64,000 nt of DNA from Bordetella parapertussis (GTDB lineage: Bacteria; Pseudomonadota; Gammaproteobacteria; Burkholderiales; SG8-41), in NCBI GenBank assembly GCA_945861275.1, contig CAMATZ010000010.1, forward strand, positions 1 through 64,000, in the 5' to 3' direction. The notes beneath the pieces are model-generated. The model was not told the origin of the DNA and did no database searches. It was given only the letters and a program-made list of their open reading frames with translations. A program made the translations under genes and the position numbers. Shown piece by piece: positions 16,775 to 25,200 of this stretch (the first letter of the stretch is position 1; every line of letters begins with the position of its first letter).

Positions 16775-17398
16775 TCACGCGCGCCAGCCGGGATACTTGA
16801 GTATGAAATTATTGAGTCCGCCGCCGGTGTCGTATTCAATTTTTTGTCCGGGATTGCGCTTCATCCATTCGGTGCGTAGTTCGAGGCCGGTCTTGTACCA
16901 AGGCACTTTGCTGAACCATACGCGCCGCGCGTACTGTTGACGCCATGGTGTGTCCTTCATCTCCGGCCACAGGTCGTCGGCCTTCTGGATGTTGAAGCGG
17001 TAGTTCATCTTCCAGAATTCGCGCCCGAGAATGTCGCCGAAGATGAACAGGCGACCGTCGATGATCTCGAATTCGGTGGGGTCTGTGCCGAGCTTTATGC
17101 CGTACGCCGCGCCGTTGGAACAAAACGCGCCGTACTGCGGTTCATACCGCGTCGGGGATTTTAAAAACGTAGTGCGATGATTTTCGTTGAGGAAGTAATA
17201 GGTTTTGCCTTCGTGTGTGGCGGCGATGGCAGGGTAGCCGCGCATCGGCTTGCCCAGGGTGAAATAGGCCACGGGATCGTGACCGAGCAGCATCACCTCA
17301 CGTCCTTCCTTGTCTTTGAGCGTAGCGTTGATGGTGCCGCAGCCCGACATCAGCGCCAGCGCGGCAATCACCATCAACAGTTTTACTTTGGCCATCAT
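16775..17398 (-). CDS. YHS-domain lipoprotein
   Basis: This 207-aa protein has a lipoprotein signal (LALMSGC, lipobox Cys20), so it is probably anchored in the cell envelope. A YHS domain follows: LLGHDPVAYFTLGKPMRG, YYFLNENHRTTFLKSP, YEPQYGAFCSNGAAYG. YHS domains often bind metals and accompany copper or heavy-metal proteins, but here the first YHS Cys is absent and no metal genes are adjacent. The C-terminal half (about 105-207) is rich in Trp and not recognised. It reads toward the accessory island. Confidence 0.8.
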   Translation of the reverse strand: MMAKVKLLMVIAALALMSGCGTINATLKDKEGREVMLLGHDPVAYFTLGKPMRGYPAIAATHEGKTYYFLNENHRTTFLKSPTRYEPQYGAFCSNGAAYGIKLGTDPTEFEIIDGRLFIFGDILGREFWKMNYRFNIQKADDLWPEMKDTPWRQQYARRVWFSKVPWYKTGLELRTEWMKRNPGQKIEYDTGGGLNNFILKYPGWRA

Positions 17399-17435
17399 GC
17401 GGCTACGCCACTGCGTGACTGCAAGGCCGCACGTG

Positions 17436-18413
17436 TTATTGCCACGGCGCCTGTACTACTTCGCCCTTGATGGTTGTGCGATGCATGATGCGGCGCTGAT
17501 TGACATCGACTTCGGTGCGATAGTGCATGCAGCAGCGGTTGTCCCACAGAATGATGTCGCCGGCTTGCCAGTAATGCGTCCACGCGTATTTCTCCTGGGT
17601 CGCGTGCGCCCACAGCTTATCGAGCAGGGCTTCGCTTTCGGCCGTGGCGATGCCGGTGATGTAGTTCGACGGCCACACACGGCGGCGGCCCAGATACAGC
17701 GCGCGTCTGCCGCTGACCGGATGCACGCGCACCAGCGGGTGGGTGGGGCCTTCGACTTCTTCCGGCCGGGTGGGGAGTTTGACGCCGGGGCGCAGCACGC
17801 CGGCGCTGTTGCGGCTGGAGTCATGCACTTGTGATTTGCCTTCGATAGCGCGCTTCAGATCGTGCGGCAGATCGTCGTAGGCCTGATACTGATTGTTGAA
17901 TGAGGTGTCGCCGCCGCCGTTCACCGGTACTTCCAGCGAATACAGCATGCTGCCCGCGGGAGGGTTTTTTACGTACGAGTTGTCGGTGTGCCATACCACT
18001 TCATAACTGCCGAGACCGCCGTTATCCATCACCGGGTGCCCGTTGGGGCCGATGTTGGAAATGATGCTCACGCTGGGGTGCCGTGAAATCATGAAATCGT
18101 CGTCCACTTTTGCGCCCACATTGAGATGGTATTTGCGCGCGGCGGCTTCGTGCGGCGGACCGAATACGCCGGAAACCGCCATCAATTGTTCATCGTCTAT
18201 TTTTTGTCCACGCCAGTAGATGACCATGTGCTGCGCCCACGCCTTGCGCAGCGCGTCTTTCACGTCATCGGGAATCGGCTGCGATAAATCCATGCCGCAA
18301 ATTTCCGCGCCTACCGCGGCGCCGGTGGGCACAACGTTGAAGGTGGCGAGGGTGTTGGCGTGGCTGGCGGGGCGTAGCGCAGGCGCAGCCTGGGTTGTTG
18401 ATTGCATGGGCAT
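17436..18413 (-). CDS. TauD/TfdA-family Fe(II)/2-oxoglutarate dioxygenase
   Basis: This 325-aa enzyme carries the non-heme iron facial triad: His142 and Asp144 in WHTDNSY and the distal His in CCMHYRTEVD near residue 302, with a following arginine (RRIMHRTT) for 2-oxoglutarate. It belongs to the TauD family, whose members hydroxylate sulfonates, aryloxyalkanoates or other small acids to start their breakdown. No sulfonate transport genes are adjacent, so the substrate cannot be named. The start is the ATG at 18413; Met3 is a close alternative. It lies 37 bp upstream of the YHS lipoprotein gene and may be co-transcribed with it. Confidence 0.88.
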   Translation of the reverse strand: MPMQSTTQAAPALRPASHANTLATFNVVPTGAAVGAEICGMDLSQPIPDDVKDALRKAWAQHMVIYWRGQKIDDEQLMAVSGVFGPPHEAAARKYHLNVGAKVDDDFMISRHPSVSIISNIGPNGHPVMDNGGLGSYEVVWHTDNSYVKNPPAGSMLYSLEVPVNGGGDTSFNNQYQAYDDLPHDLKRAIEGKSQVHDSSRNSAGVLRPGVKLPTRPEEVEGPTHPLVRVHPVSGRRALYLGRRRVWPSNYITGIATAESEALLDKLWAHATQEKYAWTHYWQAGDIILWDNRCCMHYRTEVDVNQRRIMHRTTIKGEVVQAPWQ

Positions 18414-18486
18414 TCTCCAGTGAAAGACTTTAACGGCTGTTCATTTTGTTCCCGCCGCATGTCAGCGTCAAGACACGGACTGCGCG

Positions 18487-18942
18487 TTACCCCGTCGTTG
18501 CAGGGCCGCCATCGATGTAATACCAGCGTCCGTCTTCGCGCACAAAGCGGCTGGTCTCATGCAGGCGTTGCGCGCGCCCGCTGCTGTCGCGGCAACGTGC
18601 TACAAACTCAACCACGCCCGCGTCGCCTGCGGTTTGGGTGTGCTTCACTTCCAGCCCCAGCCATTTCACCAGCGGCGGTTCCAATTCACCCGGCGCAGTC
18701 GAGCCGTGCCAGGTGGCCAGCAGGTAATCCATAAGGCCCGCAACATAGGCACTGTAGCGCGAGCGCATCAGCGCCTCGGGGGTGGGCGCGTTTACGCCCG
18801 CGGCGAGACCCCTGTGCCACAGGTCGCAGCACTCAGCGTAAGGCTGGCCGCTGTCGCACGGGCAGGGCGCTTGCGGCGATGGTGAAGGCAAAGATTCAGT
18901 GAGCACGGTGACCGAGCATCGTAATATCATACGCTCGAACAA
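18487..18942 (-). CDS. YchJ family (UPF0225) SEC-C motif protein
   Basis: A SEC-C zinc-binding motif CPCDSG...YAECC stands near the N-terminus, followed by the YchJ core LMRSRYSAYVAGLMDYLLATWH and an NTF2-like segment ending RWYYIDGG. The family has no firmly assigned function. The real start may be the GTG at 18906 (giving VLTESLPSP), because the SEC-C motif normally begins within a few residues; the longer version is given here. It is divergent from the SDR gene at 18980, leaving under 80 bp for both promoters. Confidence 0.82.
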   Translation of the reverse strand: MFERMILRCSVTVLTESLPSPSPQAPCPCDSGQPYAECCDLWHRGLAAGVNAPTPEALMRSRYSAYVAGLMDYLLATWHGSTAPGELEPPLVKWLGLEVKHTQTAGDAGVVEFVARCRDSSGRAQRLHETSRFVREDGRWYYIDGGPATTG

Positions 18943-18979
18943 ACGTATTCACGATTACTGACGAAGGGGACGCCGCATC

Positions 18980-19726
18980 ATGGAAACAGGTCTCAAGGGT
19001 AAAACAGTATTGATCACCGGCGCCAGCCGCAATGTCGGGCGCGTCGCGGCGGTGTCGTTTGCGCGCGAGGGCGCAAACCTGGCACTGTGCACCAGTTCTA
19101 AAATGGAAGGCCTCGAAGAAACCGCGCGCCAGGCGCGCGCACTCGGCGCCGAAGTGCTCACCCACCAATGCGATGTCGCCGACGGCGCGCAGGTCGCCGG
19201 CTTTGTTGCAGCGGCGCGCAAAAAATTTGGCGGTGTTGACGTGGCGCTGAATAACGCGGTCTATCGCACCGATACCAAGGATCAGGGATTCCTCGAACAA
19301 ACATTCGAGTCCTGGCAGCGCAATATCGATGTCAACATTACCGGCCCGTATCACATTTGCCGCAATGTGGTGCCGCTGATGAAGGCGAAGCGCTGGGGAC
19401 GCATCGTCAATTTTTCGGGCATTGCGCCGTTTCTGGGGCACGGTGCGCCCAAGGCGATGGCGAAAGTGGCGATCGTCGGATTTACGCGCGGGCTGGCGAC
19501 CGAGTTTGCTGAGTATGGCATTACCGCCAACTGTATCGGCCCTGGCACCATCGGCACCGAACGTGAGACGTACCTGACCGAAAAAAAACTGCACGCCCAG
19601 CAACCGGTGCGCCGCCTCGGCAAGCCCGAGGAGATTGCGCAACTGGCGGTGTATCTATCGAGCGAGCAGGCCGCCTTTATTACCGGGCAATGTTATCTGG
19701 TCAACGGCGGCCTGTATTACCTGTAG
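18980..19726 (+). CDS. SDR-family oxidoreductase lacking the catalytic tyrosine
   Basis: This 248-aa Rossmann-fold protein has the cofactor motif TGASRNVG (13-20), CDVAD (64-68), NNAV in place of NNAG (91-94), and a C-terminal VNGG. In the active site Ser146 and Lys162 are present but the position of the catalytic Tyr (Y-x3-K) holds Lys158 (APKAMAKVAIVGFTR). It therefore resembles FabG/gluconate dehydrogenase-like SDRs but may be catalytically changed or inactive. The downstream amidohydrolase gene is convergent with a 6-bp gap. Confidence 0.85.
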   Translation: METGLKGKTVLITGASRNVGRVAAVSFAREGANLALCTSSKMEGLEETARQARALGAEVLTHQCDVADGAQVAGFVAAARKKFGGVDVALNNAVYRTDTKDQGFLEQTFESWQRNIDVNITGPYHICRNVVPLMKAKRWGRIVNFSGIAPFLGHGAPKAMAKVAIVGFTRGLATEFAEYGITANCIGPGTIGTERETYLTEKKLHAQQPVRRLGKPEEIAQLAVYLSSEQAAFITGQCYLVNGGLYYL

Positions 19727-19732
19727 CGCGCC

Positions 19733-20542
19733 TTATATCTTCCAGCCGATAAAATTGCACAGCGCGCGGCCCATCACCAGTTCCAGATCGCGTCCCTTGA
19801 GCCACGGCATTTCCTCGGTGTACATGGTCACGCACTGACGATAGCTACAAGGCATGCGTGTAATGTCGGTGCCCCAGAACATGCGCTCGGGGCCGAAGGC
19901 ATCGAAAATCTGCTTGATGTAGCGGTGAATGTTGCGATAGGGATAGACCTCTGTGGAGTAGCTCGGCCCGCCGGTCGCTTTGACTGCAACATTCGGATAC
20001 TTCGCCAGCGCCAGCAGCTCACCCAAGTCCGAAAACCCGGCATCGTCCACACTAAATCGCGGCCGCGCCATGTGATCGACCAACAGCTTTAGCGCAGGAT
20101 GCTTGGCCGCGATTTCGCCTACTACTTTGCAGCGATTGGGGACCAGCAAACCAATCGGGATGCCCGCGCGCTCAGCAGCCGGCCACAACCAATCCAGCGT
20201 GCCATCGACCATGCGGCTTTCTTCGCCGGGTTTTAAAAACGCGAAACGCAGCCCCAGCATGCCCGGTTGATTTTTCCAGGTGTCGATCAGCGAACGATTT
20301 TCGGCGCGCGCCACATCGAAAAAACCGAGGATCGCCAGCCGGTCCGGGTGCTGCTTCGCTGCCGCAATGGCCACCTCATTCGCCATCACATCCCAGCTCG
20401 GCGGATGCAACAGCGCGCCGTTAACGCCTGCGCTATCCATGTCGCGCAGCAACTCGTCTTTGCTATAAGAGCTGGTCTGGCGATGGATATGCACGGGCGT
20501 GCCGCTGCTCCAGATGTGTACTTGCGCGTCTACGATCAGCAT
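19733..20542 (-). CDS. Amidohydrolase family 2 (TIM-barrel metal hydrolase)
   Basis: This 269-aa protein begins MLIVDAQVHIWSSG, a version of the family's DxHxH-like N-terminal metal motif (D-x-Q-V-H here). It continues with GLRFAFL, LLVDHMARP (metal-binding His) and MFWGTDITRM with the conserved Asp. The family includes lactonases, decarboxylases and hydrolases of ring-cleavage products. A clear AGGAG ribosome site precedes the ATG at 20542, which excludes the longer upstream version. The first His of the usual HxH is replaced by Gln (VDAQVH), a common variant in this clan. The substrate is unknown. Confidence 0.85.
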   Translation of the reverse strand: MLIVDAQVHIWSSGTPVHIHRQTSSYSKDELLRDMDSAGVNGALLHPPSWDVMANEVAIAAAKQHPDRLAILGFFDVARAENRSLIDTWKNQPGMLGLRFAFLKPGEESRMVDGTLDWLWPAAERAGIPIGLLVPNRCKVVGEIAAKHPALKLLVDHMARPRFSVDDAGFSDLGELLALAKYPNVAVKATGGPSYSTEVYPYRNIHRYIKQIFDAFGPERMFWGTDITRMPCSYRQCVTMYTEEMPWLKGRDLELVMGRALCNFIGWKI

Positions 20543-20611
20543 TGCTTTAATCTCCTGTGGGTGAGGTGAGTGCGTTCGGCCCTGGTTTCTCATGCGTTGT
20601 TTCATCGCGCG

Positions 20612-21502
20612 CTAAAATACCCCTTCAGCGTGATTCCAGCATTTTTGCCGTAGCTGCGCGGCTTGCGCGGAATCGCGAGGCGGCCGGCCGCGCAGGTAGG
20701 CGGGATTGCAGTCTATGTAAAAGCTGTAGCGGTTTTCTACGTAGGGCGAAAAATCGCCGTTCTTCACCCACACCTGCCCCATCGGGCTGGCCGCTGTTGT
20801 TGATGTCACCGTAACCCAGCCGGTGTGGAATTCTGCCCGGCCTGCGCGATAGTACGTCGCGCGTAATGCCGAGCCACCCCATCTAAAGTTTGGAAATTTG
20901 ATCACGATGCTCACGCGCGCCGCGCGCGGGTATGCAGCTGAGGCATCCGCCAGCGCGCGCGCAAGCTGCGCAGTGGCGGGGCCCCTTCCTTCAAAGTAAA
21001 GTCTCTTTTGCGCGTTTTTCTCCGCCGGGGCGGCGGGACTCTCGAAATGATCATGCACTATGCGATAGCGGCGGCTCGTCGTGAGCGGGCCTATCATCCA
21101 GCCAAAATCGAGTTCTATCCATTCGGCGCCCTTGCCGCCGGAAAAAGTTTTGAACGTGGCCTCAGGTTTGGCATAACGTTTGGCGATTAGCGCTTCAAGT
21201 GCTTTCAGGCCCGCCGGCTCGGATTGCCGGTTGCGGTAATAGACCTCGGCGCTGCGTTTTGCATCGGCAAGTTTGGCAGGCGCCAGCGCTTGCGTGAGAT
21301 CAACATACTTCAATGCGTGATCCAGCGCAGGTTCGATGTACGGCGGATCGGTGATCACGTATTCCGCTTTGCCATCGAGAGCGAACGCTGGATTTTTCAG
21401 ATGCTCGCGCAGTTGCGCGCGCACCTCTTCGCTGATGCTGGCGGCGCCGGCAGGCCAACCAGCGATACCTAGCGCCATCATCAGAAGGAAAGAAATATTC
21501 AT
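20612..21502 (-). CDS. Secreted hypothetical protein, 296 aa
   Basis: I do not recognise a family. A signal peptide (about 1-20, GIAGWPAGAAS) predicts export. The mature part has an alpha-helical first third rich in Ala/Lys, then a beta-rich part with WIELDFGWMIGPLTTSRRYRIV, a GWVTVTSTT block and C-terminal YVENRYSFYIDCNPAYL with two cysteines that could pair. It lies between the amidohydrolase and a toxin-antitoxin pair, all on the minus strand. Confidence 0.7.
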   Translation of the reverse strand: MNISFLLMMALGIAGWPAGAASISEEVRAQLREHLKNPAFALDGKAEYVITDPPYIEPALDHALKYVDLTQALAPAKLADAKRSAEVYYRNRQSEPAGLKALEALIAKRYAKPEATFKTFSGGKGAEWIELDFGWMIGPLTTSRRYRIVHDHFESPAAPAEKNAQKRLYFEGRGPATAQLARALADASAAYPRAARVSIVIKFPNFRWGGSALRATYYRAGRAEFHTGWVTVTSTTAASPMGQVWVKNGDFSPYVENRYSFYIDCNPAYLRGRPPRDSAQAAQLRQKCWNHAEGVF

Positions 21503-21552
21503 TTAAAACAAATACTTACCTCGATTGAGCTGCGCCGTATCCGGGCTACGCG

Positions 21553-21845
21553 CTACATTCTCCTGCCGCCATAGTTCGGGCGGCGTTTGTCGTGCTTAAC
21601 TACGAGGATACGAATCTCGTCTGTACGAACGCGGTAGATGACGGTATAAGGGAACACATTCATCCCAAAGCCGCGCTTGTCCTTCCCCCGCGCTGATCCT
21701 ATTTCCGGGCGCTCCAACAAAAGCTCACACACGCTTTGAATTCCTTTATGTATCGCGCTGCAAGCGCCGGTGATCCTTCCCGCTCGTAAAATGCAGCAGC
21801 CTCCACAACATCCCGTTCCGCACCGGGATGAACGGAAAGCATCAT
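21553..21845 (-). pseudogene. ParE/RelE-type toxin gene with a frameshift
   Basis: From the ATG at 21845, overlapping the antitoxin stop (ATGA), the sequence reads MMLSVHPGAERDVVEAAAF and on to RYIKEFK, a normal ParE N-terminus. Near 21732-21736 one base is missing, and the rest of the toxin (VCELLLERPEIGSARGKDKRG, then FPYTVIYRV and VKHDKRRPNYW-like end) continues in another frame. The toxin is therefore probably inactive, unless this is a sequencing error. Confidence 0.8.
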
Positions 21846-22069
21846 CCCGGGAAGCGAGCCTCAAGTCGAGCAATTGCTTCAGCGAAGGGCGCTGCCTTGA
21901 CAGCGCCGGAATCCAATTCGGCATCCCGCCGATTCGCCTCAGCGTCCCAAGCGGCCTCGGCTTCGGCGTCCTGATCAAGGCTTGCAATTAACCGATCCAG
22001 CAGGCGCGCGCGATCCGATGGCGACAGGCGCAGAACTTCGGCGTGCAGGGCTTCAACACTTGCTGACAT
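21842..22069 (-). CDS. Antitoxin of the addiction-module component family
   Basis: This 75-aa protein, with VEALHAEVLRLSPSDRARLLDRLIASLD then WDAEANRRDAELDSG and a C-terminal ARLEARFPG, matches the short addiction-module antitoxins that pair with ParE/RelE-like toxins (PF09720 type). It is intact while its partner is frameshifted. A GGATCC-rich ribosome-site region lies before the ATG. The 222 bp between it and the alpha-2-macroglobulin stop hold nothing I can recognise. Confidence 0.85.
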   Translation of the reverse strand: MSASVEALHAEVLRLSPSDRARLLDRLIASLDQDAEAEAAWDAEANRRDAELDSGAVKAAPFAEAIARLEARFPG

Positions 22070-22291
22070 GGGATCCTCCGAACTTGAATGTCATCGAATA
22101 ATCGTAGCTCGCCACAAGCCGACGGCGGCGCCTGCATCGAATCGTCGCAGACAAATCGATTAAGTGCAATAGATACAAATGAAGCTTCCGGCAGAGCGTC
22201 CGGTTCCCGCCTGACCCATTATTGCGCGGTCCAAATTCGGAACTGTCATTTTTGGCGGCCCATCGCAGCGGGCGCGCCCATACCGATAGGG

Positions 22292-25200
22292 TTATGGCTG
22301 CACTATCAGCGGCAGAATCGGCGTTTCGCCAAAAATCTCGGGCGCGTACATCGCTTCGACGCGTGCCGGCGGAAATTCAAAGGTGCCCGCGTTATTCAGG
22401 CGCACGGTGTATTCAACGCGCCATTGACCTTGCGGCACATAACGATAGTAGCCGCGATAACTTTCCGCGGCGCGCTCCTCGAACACCGGCCACGCGCCCG
22501 CGCGTTGCTGGCCTTGCTGCGCCAGCGTGCTTTCGCGCGCGAGGCCGCGCCCCAGTATGGTCGCGCCGCTGGGCACCGGATCGCGCACCACCACCCAGGT
22601 GAGACTGGCGCTGCTCGACATCGACAACGTCACCCGCGCCACGTCGCCCACGCTCCAAATGCCGGTGACTTTTTGCGCCACGGGCGTGACCGCGCGCGAC
22701 AGCGACAGGCCCTGCGCGACCGGTTTATCGAGCTTCACTGCCGCACGTATGGCCACCGTTGCCCACGGCGCGCCCGTGCCGGCGTGGCTTAACGTCAGCG
22801 TATCTTTCGCGCCTTGCGCGGGCCACGACAGCGCGGTGCTGGCCACGGTGGGCCAGGTGACGGTGGCGCTTTGCCCGCCGAGGCGCATGCTGCTGGCGCC
22901 GGTCACGGGTTCCGCTTCGCGGGTGCGGGCGAATTCGGCGAGTGCGATGGCGCCCCATACGTTGGCAGTGGTGGTGCCCCAGTGGCCCTGCTGTTGGCGC
23001 CCGACAAGGCCGGTAACCAGCAGCGGCAGCTCGTCTTTCCAACTGGCATCTTCGAGGCTCCAGCGATTGACGATCCACGCGGTGCGCGCGGCGGCGAGGT
23101 TGCCGTTCCACATGAACCACCACCAGTTTTCGCGCGCCTCGTTGCGCCAGTTCAGGCGCGTGCCCTGCACGTCGTAACGCGAGCGCAGGGTATTGGCGGC
23201 TTCTTTGAGCGCGTCGCCTCTCGTGGCATTCGTGGCATTCGTCGCGTCTTTGGGCGAGGCCAGCAGGTAACGCACCCAATCGACGAGTGCAGTGGTGGGC
23301 AGCGCCGCCATATCCAGTGGGGAAACGACGCGCTCCAGCGCGCGCGCAGGCTCTTGTTCGATCAACGTCGCCTGCAGCGCCAGCGCGCGCGCCATGCTCA
23401 CATCCTGCGGCGCCCAATCCAGCGCCTGTGCGCGGCCGCTAAACTGTTCACGCAGCGCGTGCAACATGCGGGCTTTCTCCGGCGCCGGCAGCGACCACTT
23501 CAGCGCAGCAGCGGTATCGAGCACATAGGCAGTAAGCGTTTCGCTTCCGGGCAATTGCGTGGCGGGGAAGTAGCGCGCGAGGCCGCTGTTATCCAGATAT
23601 TTGGGCAACTCGCGCATCAACAGTTCCCAACCCTCGCGGTCGCCGAGTGCGGCGAGTTTGGAGGTTTTTTGTTCGAGACAGATGAACGGATACGCCTGCA
23701 TCCACTTGCGCACTTCGATTAATGCGGCGTCACCGAGACTCGCTTTCCAATCGACCGCTACGCCGCCTGCATTGGCGCGCGCGCCACCGGGTTGTGCAAT
23801 CGGTAGCGTTGCGGATTTTTCTACTTGCAGCAATAGGGCCTGGCGCACGGTTATCGGCACCGATGGCGTGACCATCTGCTCGATGTCGATGGCGTCACCG
23901 AGATCAGCGGATTGGACCGCGATGCGCCACTGCATGCGCGCGACACCTTCCGGCACGCTGACCGGCCAGGTGACTTCCTGATTTTCTTCGGCTTTAAGCG
24001 TTAGCCTGCGGCTGATGAGCAAGCCCCGCGCGGCGTCTGCCGCGACCGTCAAACCATCATCGGACAGGAGTTGTGCACGCGCCGAAAAGTCGAGCGTCAG
24101 CGGCGCCTTGGTGGTGTTGCGCAGCGTTACCTTTTGCACCAGCGCATCGCCGCTGCGTACGGAAAGCGGCAAGCCGCTGACCACCTGCAAAGGCTGCACC
24201 GTGCGCAGCGTGGCGTCGCCCGTGCCGAAGCGATCCGCTTGATGCGTGGCCACGGCCACGATGCGCCAGCGCGTGAGGCTGTCATTTAACGGAACGTCGA
24301 GCGTGGCTGTACCCTGAGCGTCGGTGACGATTTCGGTTTGCCATAGTGCGAGCGAAGAAAAGTCGGAGCGTACGGTGGCACCCGCGGCACCTGTGGCGCC
24401 GCCTGCCGCAGTGGGTGGCGGGGCGGCAGCGGGATAGGCGGCGGCTCTCAGCGCTGGGGTGGGCCTGTCGAATCCCCGTACCCCCGGCTGTGTTGCGTCC
24501 CATTGCGACAAGCGTTCGTCCTGCGGGCGAAAATCACGCTGCCGGCCGGTGGCGATTTCCCGCGCCAGCAGTGTCGCGAGCGTATGGTGGATGAACATTG
24601 CTGCGCGTTGCCGCGTCATCGCCGCGAACAGATTCCAGGTACTGTTTGGCCGCAGCGCCAGCAGCGCGTCGTCCACGGCGATCAGGGTGACCCGCGCGCC
24701 GGCAGCAGGGGCGCCCTGCGGTGTGCGTACCGTCACCGTGACCGGCACCGATTCACGCGGACGCGCTTCATCGCGCTGCGGCTTCACCGTAACCGCCAGC
24801 GCGTAAGCGGTGGGCCGCACGCGCAACATGATCGCATGCTGCGCGCTGGTCTCCAGGCGTCCCGCAGGGTTTTGCGAAGTTGCCTGCGCTGCGCTGAGCG
24901 GTCGCACAAAACTGGCGGCGATTTGCACATTGGGCGCGTAATGGCCTTTGAGTTCGAGCGGCAGGCGGGTTTCGGCAACATCGATGGTGTGTACGCTGTG
25001 CGCCAGCACGCCTTCGCGCTCAATCGTCAACAGCATCGCCGCCGGTATAAAAGGCGCGCGCACGCGCAGTTGGGCGGTATCACCGGGCGCGAGCGCGGCA
25101 TTGGCATCCTGCGCGTTGAGGCCTTCAATTTCCAGTACTGCGGCAGACGGCGCCCAGCGCAATTGCCAGTCGTACAAGATCGCCGTGGCGACGTGTGGCT

